Assembly: GCA_025964625.1 (NCBI GenBank)
Contig: JAOPYL010000023.1
Span: 1-64,000, forward strand
DNA: 64,000 nt
Source: Actinoallomurus sp.
Lineage (GTDB): Bacteria; Actinomycetota; Actinomycetes; Streptosporangiales; Streptosporangiaceae
Direction: 5' to 3'
In this document: positions 41,298 to 52,054 of the stretch, piece after piece
Numbering within the stretch: the stretch's first letter is position 1
Layout: each line of letters opens with the position of its first letter
The notes under the pieces: model-generated
The model's database searches: none
What the model saw: the letters and a program-made list of their open reading frames with translations, nothing else
Told to the model about the DNA's origin: nothing
Program-made: the position numbers and the translations under genes

Positions 41298-41720
41298 TCA
41301 CACGCTGAGCCGCCGCCCGGCGTCGGCGGCCGGGACGCGGGAGGCCGTGGACGCGTGCCAGTAGCCGAGCGCCGCGGCGACGGTCACAACGCCCTCCGCG
41401 ACCGTGGTGACGACCTTCTCGGCGTACCAGATCGGCTCGTACATGTCCGGCAGCGGGCCGATGGCTCCGACGTCGACGTACCGGTACAGCAACACCGCTC
41501 CGAACGCGCTCCCCCCGACCAGGAAAGCGATCGCGTACGGCAGGGGACGCGCCCGCACGAGCAGGAGTACGGCCACGACCGCGGCGACGGCGCCCTGGAT
41601 CCAGAACAGCGTCCCCTCGCTGAGCGTCCCGGTCGAACCCACGTCTCCGGCCAGATGAAAGTGCACGTACGCGTCGACGACGAGTCCCGCGACGACGAGC
41701 AGGCGAAGTATGAGACCCAT
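41298..41720 (-). CDS. Hypothetical 4-TM membrane protein
   Basis: MGLILRLLVVAGLVVDAYVHFHLAGDVGSTGTLSEGTLFWIQGAVAAVVAVLLLVRARPLPYAIAFLVGGSAFGAVLLYRYVDVG. Confidence 0.8.
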   Translation of the reverse strand: MGLILRLLVVAGLVVDAYVHFHLAGDVGSTGTLSEGTLFWIQGAVAAVVAVLLLVRARPLPYAIAFLVGGSAFGAVLLYRYVDVGAIGPLPDMYEPIWYAEKVVTTVAEGVVTVAAALGYWHASTASRVPAADAGRRLSV

Positions 41721-41882
41721 ACATTGTTTACGAATCGGATGCCACGCCGGTTCAACGCCCGCGCGAAAAAGTGAAGCCCGACGTCGGTCGAGCCGCCGGC
41801 GTGGCCCGATCATCGGCATCAGCCGCCGCAGGTGACCGGCCCGCCGCGCCTGTCGCGTCGTGCGGCGGGCCGGCCGGGCGGG

Positions 41883-42677
41883 TCAACCGCCGCCGAGTTC
41901 GCGGCCACGGTCGCGGGCGGCCTCGATCGCCTCGATGACGGCGGCGCGGACGCCGTGCCGCTCGAGCTCGCGGATGGCCGAGATGGTCGTGCCGGCCGGC
42001 GAGGTGACCGCCTCGCGCAGCATGACCGGATGGTCGCCGGAGTCGCGCAGCATGACGGCCGCGCCCACCGCCGACTGGATCACCATCTCCAGGGCGGCCG
42101 CGCGCGGCATGCCGAGCAGGATGCCCGCGTCGACCATCGACTCGACGAGATAGTAGAAGTAGGCGGGGCCGCTGCCGGACAGCGCGGTCGCGGCGTCCTG
42201 CAGCGTCTCGGGGATGCGCATCACCTTGCCGACCGGCGTCAGCAGCTCCTCGGCCAGCTTGAGGTGCTCCTCGGCGGCGTGCGTGCCGGCCGAGATCACG
42301 CTCATCGCCTCGTCGACGTGCACCGGCGTGTTGGACATGACCCGCACCACCGGGACGTCGTCCGGCAGGCGCTCCTCGATGAACGCGGTCGGGATGCCGG
42401 CCGCCATCGAGATGACCAGCCGCCCGGCCGGGACATGTCCCTTCAGCTCGTCCAGCAGCATCGCCATGTCCTGCGGCTTGACCGCGAGGACCAGCGTGCC
42501 CGCGGTCTTGGCGGCGTCGGCGTTGGTGACGACCTCGACGCCGTACCGCTCGCGCAGCAGCGCCCCTCGCTCCTCGCGCCGCGCCGTGACGAGCAGGTCG
42601 GACGGGCGCCGCCCCGCCCGCAGCACGCCGGAGAGCAGAGCCTCGCCCATCTTGCCGGCACCGAGAATCGCGATCAT
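41883..42677 (-). CDS. proC: Pyrroline-5-carboxylate reductase
   Basis: IAILGAGKMGEALLSGVLRAG; ALSGSGPAYFYYLVESMVDAGILLGMPRAAA. Confidence 0.95.
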   Translation of the reverse strand: MIAILGAGKMGEALLSGVLRAGRRPSDLLVTARREERGALLRERYGVEVVTNADAAKTAGTLVLAVKPQDMAMLLDELKGHVPAGRLVISMAAGIPTAFIEERLPDDVPVVRVMSNTPVHVDEAMSVISAGTHAAEEHLKLAEELLTPVGKVMRIPETLQDAATALSGSGPAYFYYLVESMVDAGILLGMPRAAALEMVIQSAVGAAVMLRDSGDHPVMLREAVTSPAGTTISAIRELERHGVRAAVIEAIEAARDRGRELGGG

Positions 42678-42782
42678 TTACAGCCCTCCTGTCACACGAA
42701 GGGTACCGAGCCGGGCGGACGACTCGGGCGCGCCCGTACGGCACGGTGCGATCGCGCGAAGGACCGAGTGCGTTCGCCGCGC

Positions 42783-43709
42783 TCAGGACTTGGAGACGAG
42801 CGACCTCAGGAAGAAACCCAGGTTGGCGGGGCGCTCGGCCAGCCGCCGCATGAGATAGCCGTACCACTCCTCGCCGTAGGGCACGTACACGCGCACCTGC
42901 GCGCCCCGCCCGGCGAGCCGCTGCTGCTCGTTCGGCCGGATGCCGTACAGCATCTGGTACTCGAAGCTGTCCCCGTCGCGCCCGTGTAGAACGGCCAGCG
43001 CGCCGGCGATCTCGATGAGCCGCGGGTCGTGGGTGGCCAGCATCGGGTATCCCCGCCCGCCCATCAGCACCTTCATGCAGCGGACGTAGGACCTGTCGAC
43101 CTCGTTCCGGCCGGCGAAGGCCACCGAGTCGGGGGCGCTGTAGGCGCCCTTGCACAGCCGCACCCGTGAGCCCTCGTCGGCGAGCTCGGCGCAGTACTCC
43201 TCGGCCCGGCGGAGGTACGCCTGGATGACGGCCCCGGTGTCGGGGAAGTCCTGGCGCAGCTCTCTCAGGACGCGCAGCGTCGAGTCGACCGTCGTGTGGT
43301 CCTCCATGTCGAGGGTCACCGTCGTACGGGCGTTGCGCGCGGCCGCGCAGATGCGCCGGGCGTTCTCCAACGCGATCTTCTCGCCGCCGTCGAGGAGCTG
43401 GCCGAGGGCGGTCAGCTTGACCGACACCTCGGCGCGGGACCCGGCCTGCGCGTCGGCGAGCCGCTCGAGCAGCTCCTCGTACCTGGCCGTGATGGTCTCG
43501 GCCTGGGCCATCTCGACGGTGTCCTCACCGAGGTGGTCGAGGGTGATGAGCAGCCCGTCGGAGATGAGCCGGCCGGTGACCGTCAGGGCGTTGGTCACGG
43601 ACTCTCCCGCGACGAACCTGCGAACAACGCTTCTGGTGTACGGCGCGGTCTCGACGAGCTGGCGCACACCGCCGCTGCGCGAGGCGGCCAAGAGAACCTG
43701 GCGGAGCAA
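42783..43709 (-). CDS. Proline dehydrogenase
   Basis: VTLDMEDHTTVDSTL; RLCKGAYSAPDSVAF; ATHDPRLIEIA; EWYGYLMRRLAERPAN. Confidence 0.94.
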   Translation of the reverse strand: MLRQVLLAASRSGGVRQLVETAPYTRSVVRRFVAGESVTNALTVTGRLISDGLLITLDHLGEDTVEMAQAETITARYEELLERLADAQAGSRAEVSVKLTALGQLLDGGEKIALENARRICAAARNARTTVTLDMEDHTTVDSTLRVLRELRQDFPDTGAVIQAYLRRAEEYCAELADEGSRVRLCKGAYSAPDSVAFAGRNEVDRSYVRCMKVLMGGRGYPMLATHDPRLIEIAGALAVLHGRDGDSFEYQMLYGIRPNEQQRLAGRGAQVRVYVPYGEEWYGYLMRRLAERPANLGFFLRSLVSKS

Positions 43710-43767
43710 CGTTCCCCCTTATTCATGGGACCACACCGTCCCGAGCATGCTCAGGCTATGGCACCTC

Positions 43768-44502
43768 TCAATCGGTCCTGCGACGCAGGGTGGCCGCGCC
43801 GAGGACGAGGGCGAGCAGGGCGCAGCCCGAGATGACCGCGACGTCACGGGCCAGCGTGCCGGTCACCGAGCGGTGCCAGGTCAGCTCCCGCATGGCCTCG
43901 ACGGCGTACGCCAGCGGCATCACATCGGCCACCCACTGCAGGACCGCCGACATCTGGCCGCGCGGAACGAACAGGCCCGCCAGCAGCACCTGCGGCAGCA
44001 CGAAGGCGGGCATGAACTGGACGGCCTGGAACTCCGTGCGCGCGAACGCGCTCGCGAACAGGCCCAGCGCCATGCCCAGCAGTGCGTCCAGCAGAGTCAC
44101 CAGGAAGAGCGTCCACACCGGCCCCTGGAGATCGAGGCCGAGCCAGGTCAGGGCGATCACGCCGACGACTCCGGCCTGGACCAGCGCGGTGACGCCGAAG
44201 GCCAGGGCGTATCCCACCAGCAGGTCGAGCTTGCCCAGCGGCATCGTCATCAGCCGTTCCAGCGTGCCGCTGGTCCGCTCCCGCAGAGTGCCGATGCTGG
44301 TGACGATGAACATCACGATGAAGGGGAACACGCCCAGCAGGATCGGGCCGTACCGGTCGAAGGCCTGCGGCCGGTCCATGACGTAGCGCAGCAGGATCAT
44401 CAGCAGGCTGGGGACGCCGATGAGCAGCCCGAGCGTGCGGCGGTCGTGGCGGAGCTGGGCGAGGATACGACGCGTCGTCGCCAGCGTGATCGTCAGGCTC
44501 AT
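43768..44502 (-). CDS. ABC-2 type transporter permease
   Basis: ERTSGTLERLMTMPLGKLDLLVGYALAFG; PAFVLPQVLLAGLFVPRGQM; ATGA overlap with ATPase gene. Confidence 0.92.
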   Translation of the reverse strand: MSLTITLATTRRILAQLRHDRRTLGLLIGVPSLLMILLRYVMDRPQAFDRYGPILLGVFPFIVMFIVTSIGTLRERTSGTLERLMTMPLGKLDLLVGYALAFGVTALVQAGVVGVIALTWLGLDLQGPVWTLFLVTLLDALLGMALGLFASAFARTEFQAVQFMPAFVLPQVLLAGLFVPRGQMSAVLQWVADVMPLAYAVEAMRELTWHRSVTGTLARDVAVISGCALLALVLGAATLRRRTD

Positions 44503-45221
44503 GCCGCGACCTCGTGTCCCTGGATGATGTGGAGAAAGGCCTCTTCGAGGTCCTGGGCGCCGGTGCGGGTGCGCAGGGCGTCGGGGGTGTCGTCGGCGAG
44601 CAGCTCCCCCTCGCGCATGAGCAGCAGCCGCTCGCACCGGGCGGCCTCGTCCATGACGTGGCTGGAGACCAGGAGCGTCGTGCCCCGGGCCGCCAGCTCA
44701 TGGAACAGCCCCCACAGCTCCCCACGGAGCACCGGGTCCAGTCCGACCGTCGGCTCGTCCAGCACGAGCAACTCCGGCGCGCCCAGCAGCGCGATGGCGA
44801 GGCTCGCCCGGTGCAGTTGCCCGCCGGACAGGTTCGCGGCGACCCGGTCGCGCGCGCCGCCGAGCCCGACCTCCTCGATGACCCGGTCCGCGTCGCCCCT
44901 GGGCGCGCCCAGCACGGACGCGAAGTAGCGCAGGTTCTCCCGCACGCTCAGGTCGGCGTAGACGGCCGGGTTCTGGGTCGCGTACCCGACCCGGCGGCGC
45001 AGTTGCCGGCTGCCGGCCGGGTGCCCGAGCACGGTCACGGTGCCGCTCGCGACGATCTGCACGCCGACGACCGACCGCATGAGCGTCGTCTTGCCGCAGC
45101 CGCTGGGACCGAGCAGCCCGACGACCGAACCACGGGGAACCGAGAACGTCAGGTCGTGCACGACCTCGCGGCCGCCTCGCGCGACCCGGAGCCCGTCGAC
45201 CTCGACGGCATAACTCATCAT
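44499..45221 (-). CDS. ABC transporter ATP-binding protein
   Basis: Walker A GPSGCGKTT; signature NLSGGQLHRASLAIAL; Walker B LLVLDEP. Confidence 0.95.
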   Translation of the reverse strand: MMSYAVEVDGLRVARGGREVVHDLTFSVPRGSVVGLLGPSGCGKTTLMRSVVGVQIVASGTVTVLGHPAGSRQLRRRVGYATQNPAVYADLSVRENLRYFASVLGAPRGDADRVIEEVGLGGARDRVAANLSGGQLHRASLAIALLGAPELLVLDEPTVGLDPVLRGELWGLFHELAARGTTLLVSSHVMDEAARCERLLLMREGELLADDTPDALRTRTGAQDLEEAFLHIIQGHEVAA

Positions 45222-45227
45222 GCGTTG

Positions 45228-45256
45228 AATTTATGCCCGCGATGAGACGTCGTCAA
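45228..45256 (-). promoter_or_regulatory. Sigma-70-type promoter for the ABC transporter, probably leaderless
   Basis: -35 TTGACG (45251-45256), 17-bp spacer, -10 TAAATT (45228-45233), 6 nt to the start ATG (45221). Confidence 0.65.
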
Positions 45257-45283
45257 CATGTACGGGCGATGCGGGAGACCGGG

Positions 45284-45868
45284 TCAGGTGTCGAGGTAAC
45301 GCTGGACGGTGGGCGCGAGAAGCGCCACCAGCTCGTCCTCGTCCGCGGATGCCATCGGCTCCATCTCGAGGACGTAGCGGAGCATCACGACGCCGATCAT
45401 CTGGGCCGCCGCCGCGGTGAGGCTCAGCCCCGGCACCCCCAGACCCTGCGCGATCCGAGCGAAGATCCTCGAGGTGATGAACTCCCGCAGCAGCGCCGCG
45501 CCCTGCTCGCTGGTGGTCGCGGACCGGAGGATGCCGACGAACTGCGGTCGCAGCAGGGGGTCCTCCCAGAACCGCAGGAACGTCCGCACGAGGCGTTCAC
45601 CGATCTCCGAACGCGGCCCGTCGAGGATGCGTGGCACGATCGACGCCGGATCGACGGGGAACTCCATCGCGGCGGCGAACAGCTCACCCTTGGTGCCGAA
45701 GAAGTGATGGACCAGCGCCGGGTCCACTCCCGCCTCACCGGCGATCGCCCGGATGGATGCCTTGTCGTAGCCGCGGTCACCGAACAGCACGCGTGCCGCG
45801 GCGAGGATGTCCTTCCGTGACGACGACGGGCCCGGCCGTCGTCCGGGACGGCGCGCGGGCGCGGCCAT
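45284..45868 (-). CDS. TetR family transcriptional regulator
   Basis: RKDILAAARVLFGDRGYDKASIRAIAGEAGVDPALVHHFFGTKGELFAAAM. Confidence 0.94.
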   Translation of the reverse strand: MAAPARRPGRRPGPSSSRKDILAAARVLFGDRGYDKASIRAIAGEAGVDPALVHHFFGTKGELFAAAMEFPVDPASIVPRILDGPRSEIGERLVRTFLRFWEDPLLRPQFVGILRSATTSEQGAALLREFITSRIFARIAQGLGVPGLSLTAAAAQMIGVVMLRYVLEMEPMASADEDELVALLAPTVQRYLDT

Positions 45869-45989
45869 CAGCCCCGCCCCGCCCACGACGGCGCGGGCCG
45901 CTTCCCGCCAGGCCACGGCGCCGGCGGCGGCTCGGCCGTCGGCCGCATCAAGAGGGCCACGTCAAAAAGGCCACATCACGATGGCCACA

Positions 45990-46895
45990 TCACGATGGAG
46001 AGACCTCGCCCTCGGAGTTCACCCGCCAGGTGCCGGTACGGGCCGCGGCGAGATGCAGCCGCGTGAAGGCCAGGGACTCGGCCAGGTCGTCGACCCGCTG
46101 ATCGCGCCCGACCGCACGGCGAGTGTTGATCTCGACGACCACCTGCCCGGTGTAGTGCTGGGCCGCCAGACGCTCCAGCATCTCCGCGGCGGGCTGGTTG
46201 CCACGCCCCGGAACGAGATGTTCGTCACGATTGACGACGCCGATACCGTCCGCCAGATGGAGGTGGGCCAGCCGGTCACCGAGCGCGTCGGCCATCGCGA
46301 GCGGGTCCGAGCCGGACACGGCCGTGTGGGACAGGTCGACCGTGACGTTCGGATACGGCTGGTCGACCGGGTTCCAGTGCGGGGAGTACATCCCCACCTC
46401 GGCCGCGCGCGCCCGGACCGGGAACATGTTCTCCACGGCGAAGACGACGTCGGTCTCCTCCTGCATGCGGGCCAGCCCCTGCTCGAACTCCCGCGCGTAC
46501 TCCCGCTGCCAGCGGAACGGCGGGTGCACCACCACGACCTTCGCGCCGAGCTTCTCGGCGGCGTCCTTGGAGCGCACCAGCTTGCCCCACGGGTCGCGGC
46601 CCCATACGCGCTGCGTGAGCAGGAGACAGGGGGCGTGCACCGACAGGATCGGAACCTCGTGGTAGTCCGAGAGCCTGCGGAGCACGTCGATATCCTGGCT
46701 CGCCGGGTCGGCGGTCACCATGATCTCGATGCCGTCGTATCCGAGCTGTGCGGCCAGCTCGAAAGCGGCCGGCGTCTTCTCCGGGTAGACCGACGCCGTG
46801 GACAGCCCGATCGGCGCATCGGGGACCTGGAGCACTTCTTCCACAATCGGCAAGCCTATGCGTTCCCCAGGCCTGAACCGTGTGGGATCCCCCAC
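45990..46895 (-). CDS. Sugar phosphate isomerase/epimerase (xylose-isomerase-like TIM barrel)
   Basis: [53 protein letters not shown]; start uncertain (GTG 46895 or 46844). Confidence 0.85.
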   Translation of the reverse strand: MGDPTRFRPGERIGLPIVEEVLQVPDAPIGLSTASVYPEKTPAAFELAAQLGYDGIEIMVTADPASQDIDVLRRLSDYHEVPILSVHAPCLLLTQRVWGRDPWGKLVRSKDAAEKLGAKVVVVHPPFRWQREYAREFEQGLARMQEETDVVFAVENMFPVRARAAEVGMYSPHWNPVDQPYPNVTVDLSHTAVSGSDPLAMADALGDRLAHLHLADGIGVVNRDEHLVPGRGNQPAAEMLERLAAQHYTGQVVVEINTRRAVGRDQRVDDLAESLAFTRLHLAAARTGTWRVNSEGEVSPS

Positions 46896-46912
46896 GCGTT
46901 TACCGTGGAACA

Positions 46913-47605
46913 GTGATCCTCGCCGGAGCCGTACCCAGCCCGAACATCTGGAACACCCCGCGGGTCTACGAACTCGAGAACCGCGCGGCCGACCCCGGAG
47001 GGTGCATCGAGGACGCGATGCGCGCCATCCGCACCTGGGACGGCGCCACCGTGCTCGACATCGGCTGCGGCACCGGCTTCCACCTGCCGCGCTTCGCCGG
47101 CACGGCCGCCAAGGTCGTGGGCGTCGAGCCGCACGCCGGCCTGGCCGAGGCGGCCCGCCGCCGCGTCGCGGGGCTGCCGGACGTCACCGTGGGCGTGGGC
47201 GCCGCCCAGGCACTCCCGTTGCCCGACGCCTCCGTCGACGTCGCGCACGCCCGCTGGGCCTATTTCTTCGGCCCCGGATGCGAGCCGGGGCTGGCCGAGC
47301 TCCAACGCGTCATACGGCGCGGCGGCGCGGCGTTCATCATCGACAACGACGCCACCCGGTCGACCTTCGGGGCGTGGTTCCGCCGCTGGCTGCCGTCCTA
47401 TGATCCCGGCGCGGTCGAGCGGTTCTGGTCGCGGCACGGCTTCTCCCGCACCCCCGTGGACATGAGCTGGCGGTTCGACGACCGCGCCGACCTCGCCGCC
47501 GTACTCAGGATCGAGTTTCCGGCGGAGCTGGCCGAGGAGTTCCTCCGCCAGGTCGACGGCTGCGAGGTCGACTACGCCGTCAACCTCTGGTGGCGCCGCT
47601 ACTGA
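46913..47605 (+). CDS. Class I SAM-dependent methyltransferase
   Basis: [18 protein letters not shown]; start GTG assumed (ORF extends to 46880). Confidence 0.85.
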   Translation: MILAGAVPSPNIWNTPRVYELENRAADPGGCIEDAMRAIRTWDGATVLDIGCGTGFHLPRFAGTAAKVVGVEPHAGLAEAARRRVAGLPDVTVGVGAAQALPLPDASVDVAHARWAYFFGPGCEPGLAELQRVIRRGGAAFIIDNDATRSTFGAWFRRWLPSYDPGAVERFWSRHGFSRTPVDMSWRFDDRADLAAVLRIEFPAELAEEFLRQVDGCEVDYAVNLWWRRY

Positions 47606-48453
47606 TCACCGGCGACCTCCTGGGAGCCGCCGATCGCGGCGAGCACGCGGTCGGCCACGACCCGCATACCCGCGGCGTTGGGGTGTACCGGCGCCGCCGC
47701 GTGGGTGAGCAGGATGCCCTCCACCCACTTGTGCGACGCGCACATGTCATGCCCGGTCCCACCGCGGTACGCGTCGACGAACCCCGCCCCGGCGCGCCTG
47801 GCCTCCTCGGCGAGCATGGCGTTGACCGATCGCTCGATCCGGTCGAGGTAGGGCACGTCACCGGCCGCCGTTGGCACACCCGGCCAGCATCCGGTGCGCG
47901 CGGGCAGCAGCCGCAGGTAGCCGACGACGAAGACCCGCGCGCGCGGTGCCCGTACGTGGACGGTCCTGAGCACGGCCGCGACCCTGGGTGCGGTCTCGAC
48001 GATCCTCCTGTCGAGCGTGCCGCCGAAGTGCTTCATGCACGGCGCGCCGGCCGGAGCGCTGAGGCTGAGGCCGGCGCAGGTGTAGAGGGTCTTGCTGAAG
48101 CCGACGTCGTTGCCGCCGATGCTGATCGTCACCAGCGACGCGTCCGGCGTGACCGCGTCCAGCTGCGGAGGATTCTGGCCGAACAGCACCTTCTGAGGGC
48201 GGCTCATGTCCGCGATGGTGGCGGCGCTGCAGCTCACGTCGCTGAACGCCGCGGGCTGGAGGGCACGGGCGACCAGCGACGGGTAGTTGTGGTCGGAGCG
48301 CAGGCAGGCCCACGGGCTGCCCTGGTGGCGGGGGATCATCGGACCGGCGGTGAAGGAGTCGCCCAGCGCGACGTAACCGCCGCTCATCGCGTGCGCCGGA
48401 GCCCCCAGGAAGATCGTCGGAAGAACTGCCGCGAGCGCGATCCACCTGCGCAT
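47599..48453 (-). CDS. Secreted SGNH/GDSL hydrolase (lipase-like)
   Basis: Signal peptide; GYVALGDSFTAGPMIPRH; VTISIGGNDVGFS; HPNAAGMRVVA. Confidence 0.92.
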   Translation of the reverse strand: MRRWIALAAVLPTIFLGAPAHAMSGGYVALGDSFTAGPMIPRHQGSPWACLRSDHNYPSLVARALQPAAFSDVSCSAATIADMSRPQKVLFGQNPPQLDAVTPDASLVTISIGGNDVGFSKTLYTCAGLSLSAPAGAPCMKHFGGTLDRRIVETAPRVAAVLRTVHVRAPRARVFVVGYLRLLPARTGCWPGVPTAAGDVPYLDRIERSVNAMLAEEARRAGAGFVDAYRGGTGHDMCASHKWVEGILLTHAAAPVHPNAAGMRVVADRVLAAIGGSQEVAGDQ

Positions 48454-48598
48454 TGATGCCTCCCTGCGTCCCTCGCCAGTAAGGCCCGCGGGACCGCGGC
48501 GGTCAGAATGGATGTCCGGAGCCGATCGTGGTCACAGGCTTACCCACCGCAACCGACGCCACTCTGGTCTGTCAGTGCTGTTCCGTACAGTCACCCCC

Positions 48599-49996
48599 AT
48601 GGCGAAGAGCGTGAAACAGGCATACCGCTGTGCCGAATGCGGCTGGCAGACGTCCAAGTGGGTGGGGCGCTGCGGCGAGTGCCAGGCATGGGGCACGGTC
48701 GACGTGGCCGGCGCCGCGAAACCGCCGCGCCTCGTCGCGGCCGGCCCGGTGAGCGCGCCGGCGCGGCCGATCGGCGAGGTCGACGTGCGGGCCGCGCAGA
48801 CCACCGCGACCGGCCTCGACGAGCTCGACCGGGTGCTCGGCGGCGGCCTGGTGCCGGGCGCGGTGCTGCTGCTGGCCGGCGAGCCCGGCATCGGCAAGTC
48901 GACCCTGCTGCTCGAGGTCGCGGCCCTGCACGCGGCCCGTGGGCCTGTGCTGTACGTCACCGGCGAGGAGTCCGCCGAGCAGGTGCGCCTCCGCGCCGAC
49001 CGGGTCGACGCGATCGCCGCCAAGCTGTACCTCGCCGCCGAGACGGACCTGTCGGCCGTGCTCGGGCATATCGACTCGGTCGCACCCGAGTTGGTCGTGG
49101 TCGACTCGATCCAGACGGTCGGCTCGGCCGAGATCGACGGCGCACCGGGCGGGGTGAGCCAGGTCCGCGAGGTGGCGGCCAACCTGATCCGGGTGGCCAA
49201 GGAGCGCGGCATCACCACCGTCGTCGTCGGCCACGTCACCAAGGACGGCTCGATCGCCGGCCCACGCGTGCTCGAGCACCTCGTCGACGTGGTGCTCTAC
49301 TTCGAGGGCGACCGGCACAGCCGGCTGCGCATGATCCGCGCTGTGAAGAACCGCTACGGCCCGACCGACGAGCTGGGCTGCTTCGACCTGTCCGAGGTGG
49401 GCATCGTCGGCCTGCCCGACCCCAGCGGGCTGTTCCTGACCCGCCAGGAGCGGCCCGCGCCCGGCACCTGCGTGACCGTCACCCTGGAGGGCCGGCGCCC
49501 GCTCGTGGCCGAGGTCCAGTCACTCGTCGCGCCGTCGCCACTCGCCAACCCGCGGCGCATGACGTCCGGGCTCGACTCCTCCCGGGTGGCGATGATGCTC
49601 GCGGTCCTGCAGCGGCGCTGCGGGGTCAAGCTGCACGATCGTGACGTCTACACCGCCACGGTCGGCGGCGTGCGGCTCAGCGAGCCGTCGGTCGACCTCG
49701 CGGTGGCACTGGCCGTCACCGGCGCGGCCGGCGACCAGGCGCTCCCCTCCGACCTGGTGGCCTTCGGCGAGGTCGGGCTCGCCGGCGAGGTCCGCGGCGT
49801 ACAGGCGGCGAAGCGGCGGCTGTCGGAGGCGGCCCGGCTGGGCTACCGGCGGGCCATCGTGCCGGCCGGGTCGCTCGACCCTGCCGTGCAGACGCCTGGC
49901 ACGTTCGTGACGGATGAGGGTATGCGAGTGGTGGAGGCCGATACCGTGTGGTCCGCCCTTGACATCGCCTTCGCGGCGCAAGGTTCTGGAGCTTGA
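48599..49996 (+). CDS. radA: DNA repair protein RadA
   Basis: YRCAECGWQTSKWVGRCGECQAWGTV zinc finger; GEPGIGKSTLLLEVA; RadA motif KNRYGPTDELG. Confidence 0.97.
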   Translation: MAKSVKQAYRCAECGWQTSKWVGRCGECQAWGTVDVAGAAKPPRLVAAGPVSAPARPIGEVDVRAAQTTATGLDELDRVLGGGLVPGAVLLLAGEPGIGKSTLLLEVAALHAARGPVLYVTGEESAEQVRLRADRVDAIAAKLYLAAETDLSAVLGHIDSVAPELVVVDSIQTVGSAEIDGAPGGVSQVREVAANLIRVAKERGITTVVVGHVTKDGSIAGPRVLEHLVDVVLYFEGDRHSRLRMIRAVKNRYGPTDELGCFDLSEVGIVGLPDPSGLFLTRQERPAPGTCVTVTLEGRRPLVAEVQSLVAPSPLANPRRMTSGLDSSRVAMMLAVLQRRCGVKLHDRDVYTATVGGVRLSEPSVDLAVALAVTGAAGDQALPSDLVAFGEVGLAGEVRGVQAAKRRLSEAARLGYRRAIVPAGSLDPAVQTPGTFVTDEGMRVVEADTVWSALDIAFAAQGSGA

Positions 49997-50088
49997 GCGC
50001 CGCCTGTCCAATTTCGGACGAGGGGAGGAGGCTGGCCGACCACGTTCACCGATAAACTGACCGCCGTCCAGCGACCTCCGGGGGTCAC

Positions 50089-51171
50089 GTGCCAGCACAT
50101 GACAAGAGTGGAGACGAGCGACGGCGCGCAACCCTTGCCGCCATCGCTCCTGGGACTCAGCTCCGTGACGGGCTGGAACGCATCCTGCGCGGCCACACCG
50201 GCGGCCTGATCGTTCTGGGATACGACAAGATCGTCGCGGGCCTGTGCACGGGCGGTTTCCAGCTCGACGTCGAGTTCTCCTCGACGCGGCTGCGCGAGCT
50301 CGCGAAGATGGACGGCGCGATCGTCATCGACAGCACCTGCACACGCATCGTTCGCGCCGGCGTCCATCTCATGCCCGATCCGACCATTCCGACCGAGGAG
50401 TCCGGCACCCGGCACCGCACGGCGGAGCGGGTCGCCCGCCAGACGGGCTACCCCGTGCTCTCGGTCAGCCAGTCGATGCGCATCATCGCCCTCTACCTCG
50501 AGGGCCACCGCTACGTTCTCGAGGACTCCGCGGCGATCCTGTCGCGCGCCAATCAGGCACTCGCCACCCTCGAGCGCTACAAGCTGCGCCTCGACGAGGT
50601 CTCCGGCACGCTGTCCGCGCTGGAGATCGAGGATCTCGTCACCGTCCGTGACGTCAGCGCGGTCGTGCAGCGCCTGGAGATGGTCCGGCGCATCGCCGAC
50701 GAGATCAACGGGTACGTCGTCGAGCTCGGCACCGACGGACGGCTGCTGTCCCTCCAGCTCGACGAGCTGGTCTTCGGCGTCGACATCGACCGCGAGCTCA
50801 TCGTCCGCGACTACCAGCCGCAGAACCGCGCGCCGCGCCCGGTCTCCGGCGTCCTGGCCTCCCTCAACCGGCTCTCTGCCACCGAGCTGCTCGACCTGCC
50901 CACGGTGGCCGAGGTCCTGGCCTTCGCCGGGAACGACCCACTCGACATTCCGGCGAGTCCCAAGGGCTACCGCCTGCTCGCCAAGGTCCCGCGCATGCCG
51001 AGTCTGGTGGTCGAGCGCCTCGTCGAGCACTTCGGCAGCCTGCAGAAGCTCCTCGCCGCCAGCATCGACGACCTCCAGGGCGTCGGCGGGGTCAACGAGT
51101 CGCGCGCCCGGAGCGTCCGCGAGGGCCTCTCCCGGCTGGCCGAGTCGTCCATCCTCGAACGCTACGTCTGA
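50089..51171 (+). CDS. disA: DNA integrity scanning diadenylate cyclase DisA
   Basis: [20 protein letters not shown] (DGA); [15 protein letters not shown] (RHR); C-terminal Hh[20 protein letters not shown]. Confidence 0.96.
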   Translation: MPAHDKSGDERRRATLAAIAPGTQLRDGLERILRGHTGGLIVLGYDKIVAGLCTGGFQLDVEFSSTRLRELAKMDGAIVIDSTCTRIVRAGVHLMPDPTIPTEESGTRHRTAERVARQTGYPVLSVSQSMRIIALYLEGHRYVLEDSAAILSRANQALATLERYKLRLDEVSGTLSALEIEDLVTVRDVSAVVQRLEMVRRIADEINGYVVELGTDGRLLSLQLDELVFGVDIDRELIVRDYQPQNRAPRPVSGVLASLNRLSATELLDLPTVAEVLAFAGNDPLDIPASPKGYRLLAKVPRMPSLVVERLVEHFGSLQKLLAASIDDLQGVGGVNESRARSVREGLSRLAESSILERYV

Positions 51172-51218
51172 CCCGGGCGGCTGACGTGCCCGGCGTCTGA
51201 CGCCCGAGACGCGCTACG

Positions 51219-51236
51219 CCGGAGCCTCGGCTCCGG
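51219..51236. terminator. Palindromic hairpin CCGGAGCCTCGGCTCCGG 3' of disA
   Basis: 18-bp self-complementary sequence downstream of disA stop. Confidence 0.5.
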
Positions 51237-51346
51237 TACAGCGCCTCCTGTGGTGCGGCCCCTGCCGCCGGATGGCGCCTCCCGCCGGATGGCGTCTCCT
51301 ACGGTGCGGCGCCCGCCGCGGCACAGCGCGTCCGCAGTGCGGCGCC

Positions 51347-51988
51347 TCAGCGGAGGCGGAACACCTCGCGCGTGGTCTTGATCCCGGCCTCCCTGGCGGA
51401 GATGACGTACGTCCCGGGCCGGGCGCGTGAGTCGCCGTTGCAGCGCTTGCGGTCCCAGTCGACGGTGGCGAGGTACGGCACGCCGCGCTGAAGCAGCTGA
51501 ACGCTGGAGCCCGCGCCGCTCGCGCACTGCGCGGACGCCCAGACCAGGTCCGTGCCCGACGCGATGCGTATCTCCAGCGCCTTCGGGCCCACGTCGAAGG
51601 TGCAGGTGCGCCGTCCCGTGTTGACGACGCTCAGCCCGAACCGCGGATACTCCTTGCCCTGGTAGACGGTGCTGGCCGGCGTGAGACGGACGACGACGGC
51701 CCCGTCGTCGCATCGGTCGCCGCTGCGTCGCTTCGCGACCAGGGTCGCCGCCGGCGTGGCCGTGACGGTCACCGTGGCCGTCGGGGCCGGGCCGGCGATC
51801 GAGGCCGAGGCCGCCGGGCTCGCCGCGGCCGCGGCATTACGCACCTGGGCGGTCGATTTCCTGTGGCCGGAATCCGAGCAGGCCCACGCCATCAGGCCGA
51901 TGATGGCGATCCCGCCGGCCAGAACATAGACCCGGCGGCGCCAATACGCGTCCGTCTCTCCGGGATTGCTTTCTGTGTCGGAGTCCAT
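51347..51988 (-). CDS. Hypothetical membrane-anchored protein
   Basis: One N-terminal TM, Ala/Pro/Thr linker, C-terminal beta-rich domain; convergent with disA. Confidence 0.75.
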   Translation of the reverse strand: MDSDTESNPGETDAYWRRRVYVLAGGIAIIGLMAWACSDSGHRKSTAQVRNAAAAASPAASASIAGPAPTATVTVTATPAATLVAKRRSGDRCDDGAVVVRLTPASTVYQGKEYPRFGLSVVNTGRRTCTFDVGPKALEIRIASGTDLVWASAQCASGAGSSVQLLQRGVPYLATVDWDRKRCNGDSRARPGTYVISAREAGIKTTREVFRLR

Positions 51989-52054
51989 ACGGTCAGTATC
52001 CTTTTTCGATCTTGGCGAGATGCCGCGACCCGCCGTGCCAGGATCGAATACGTC

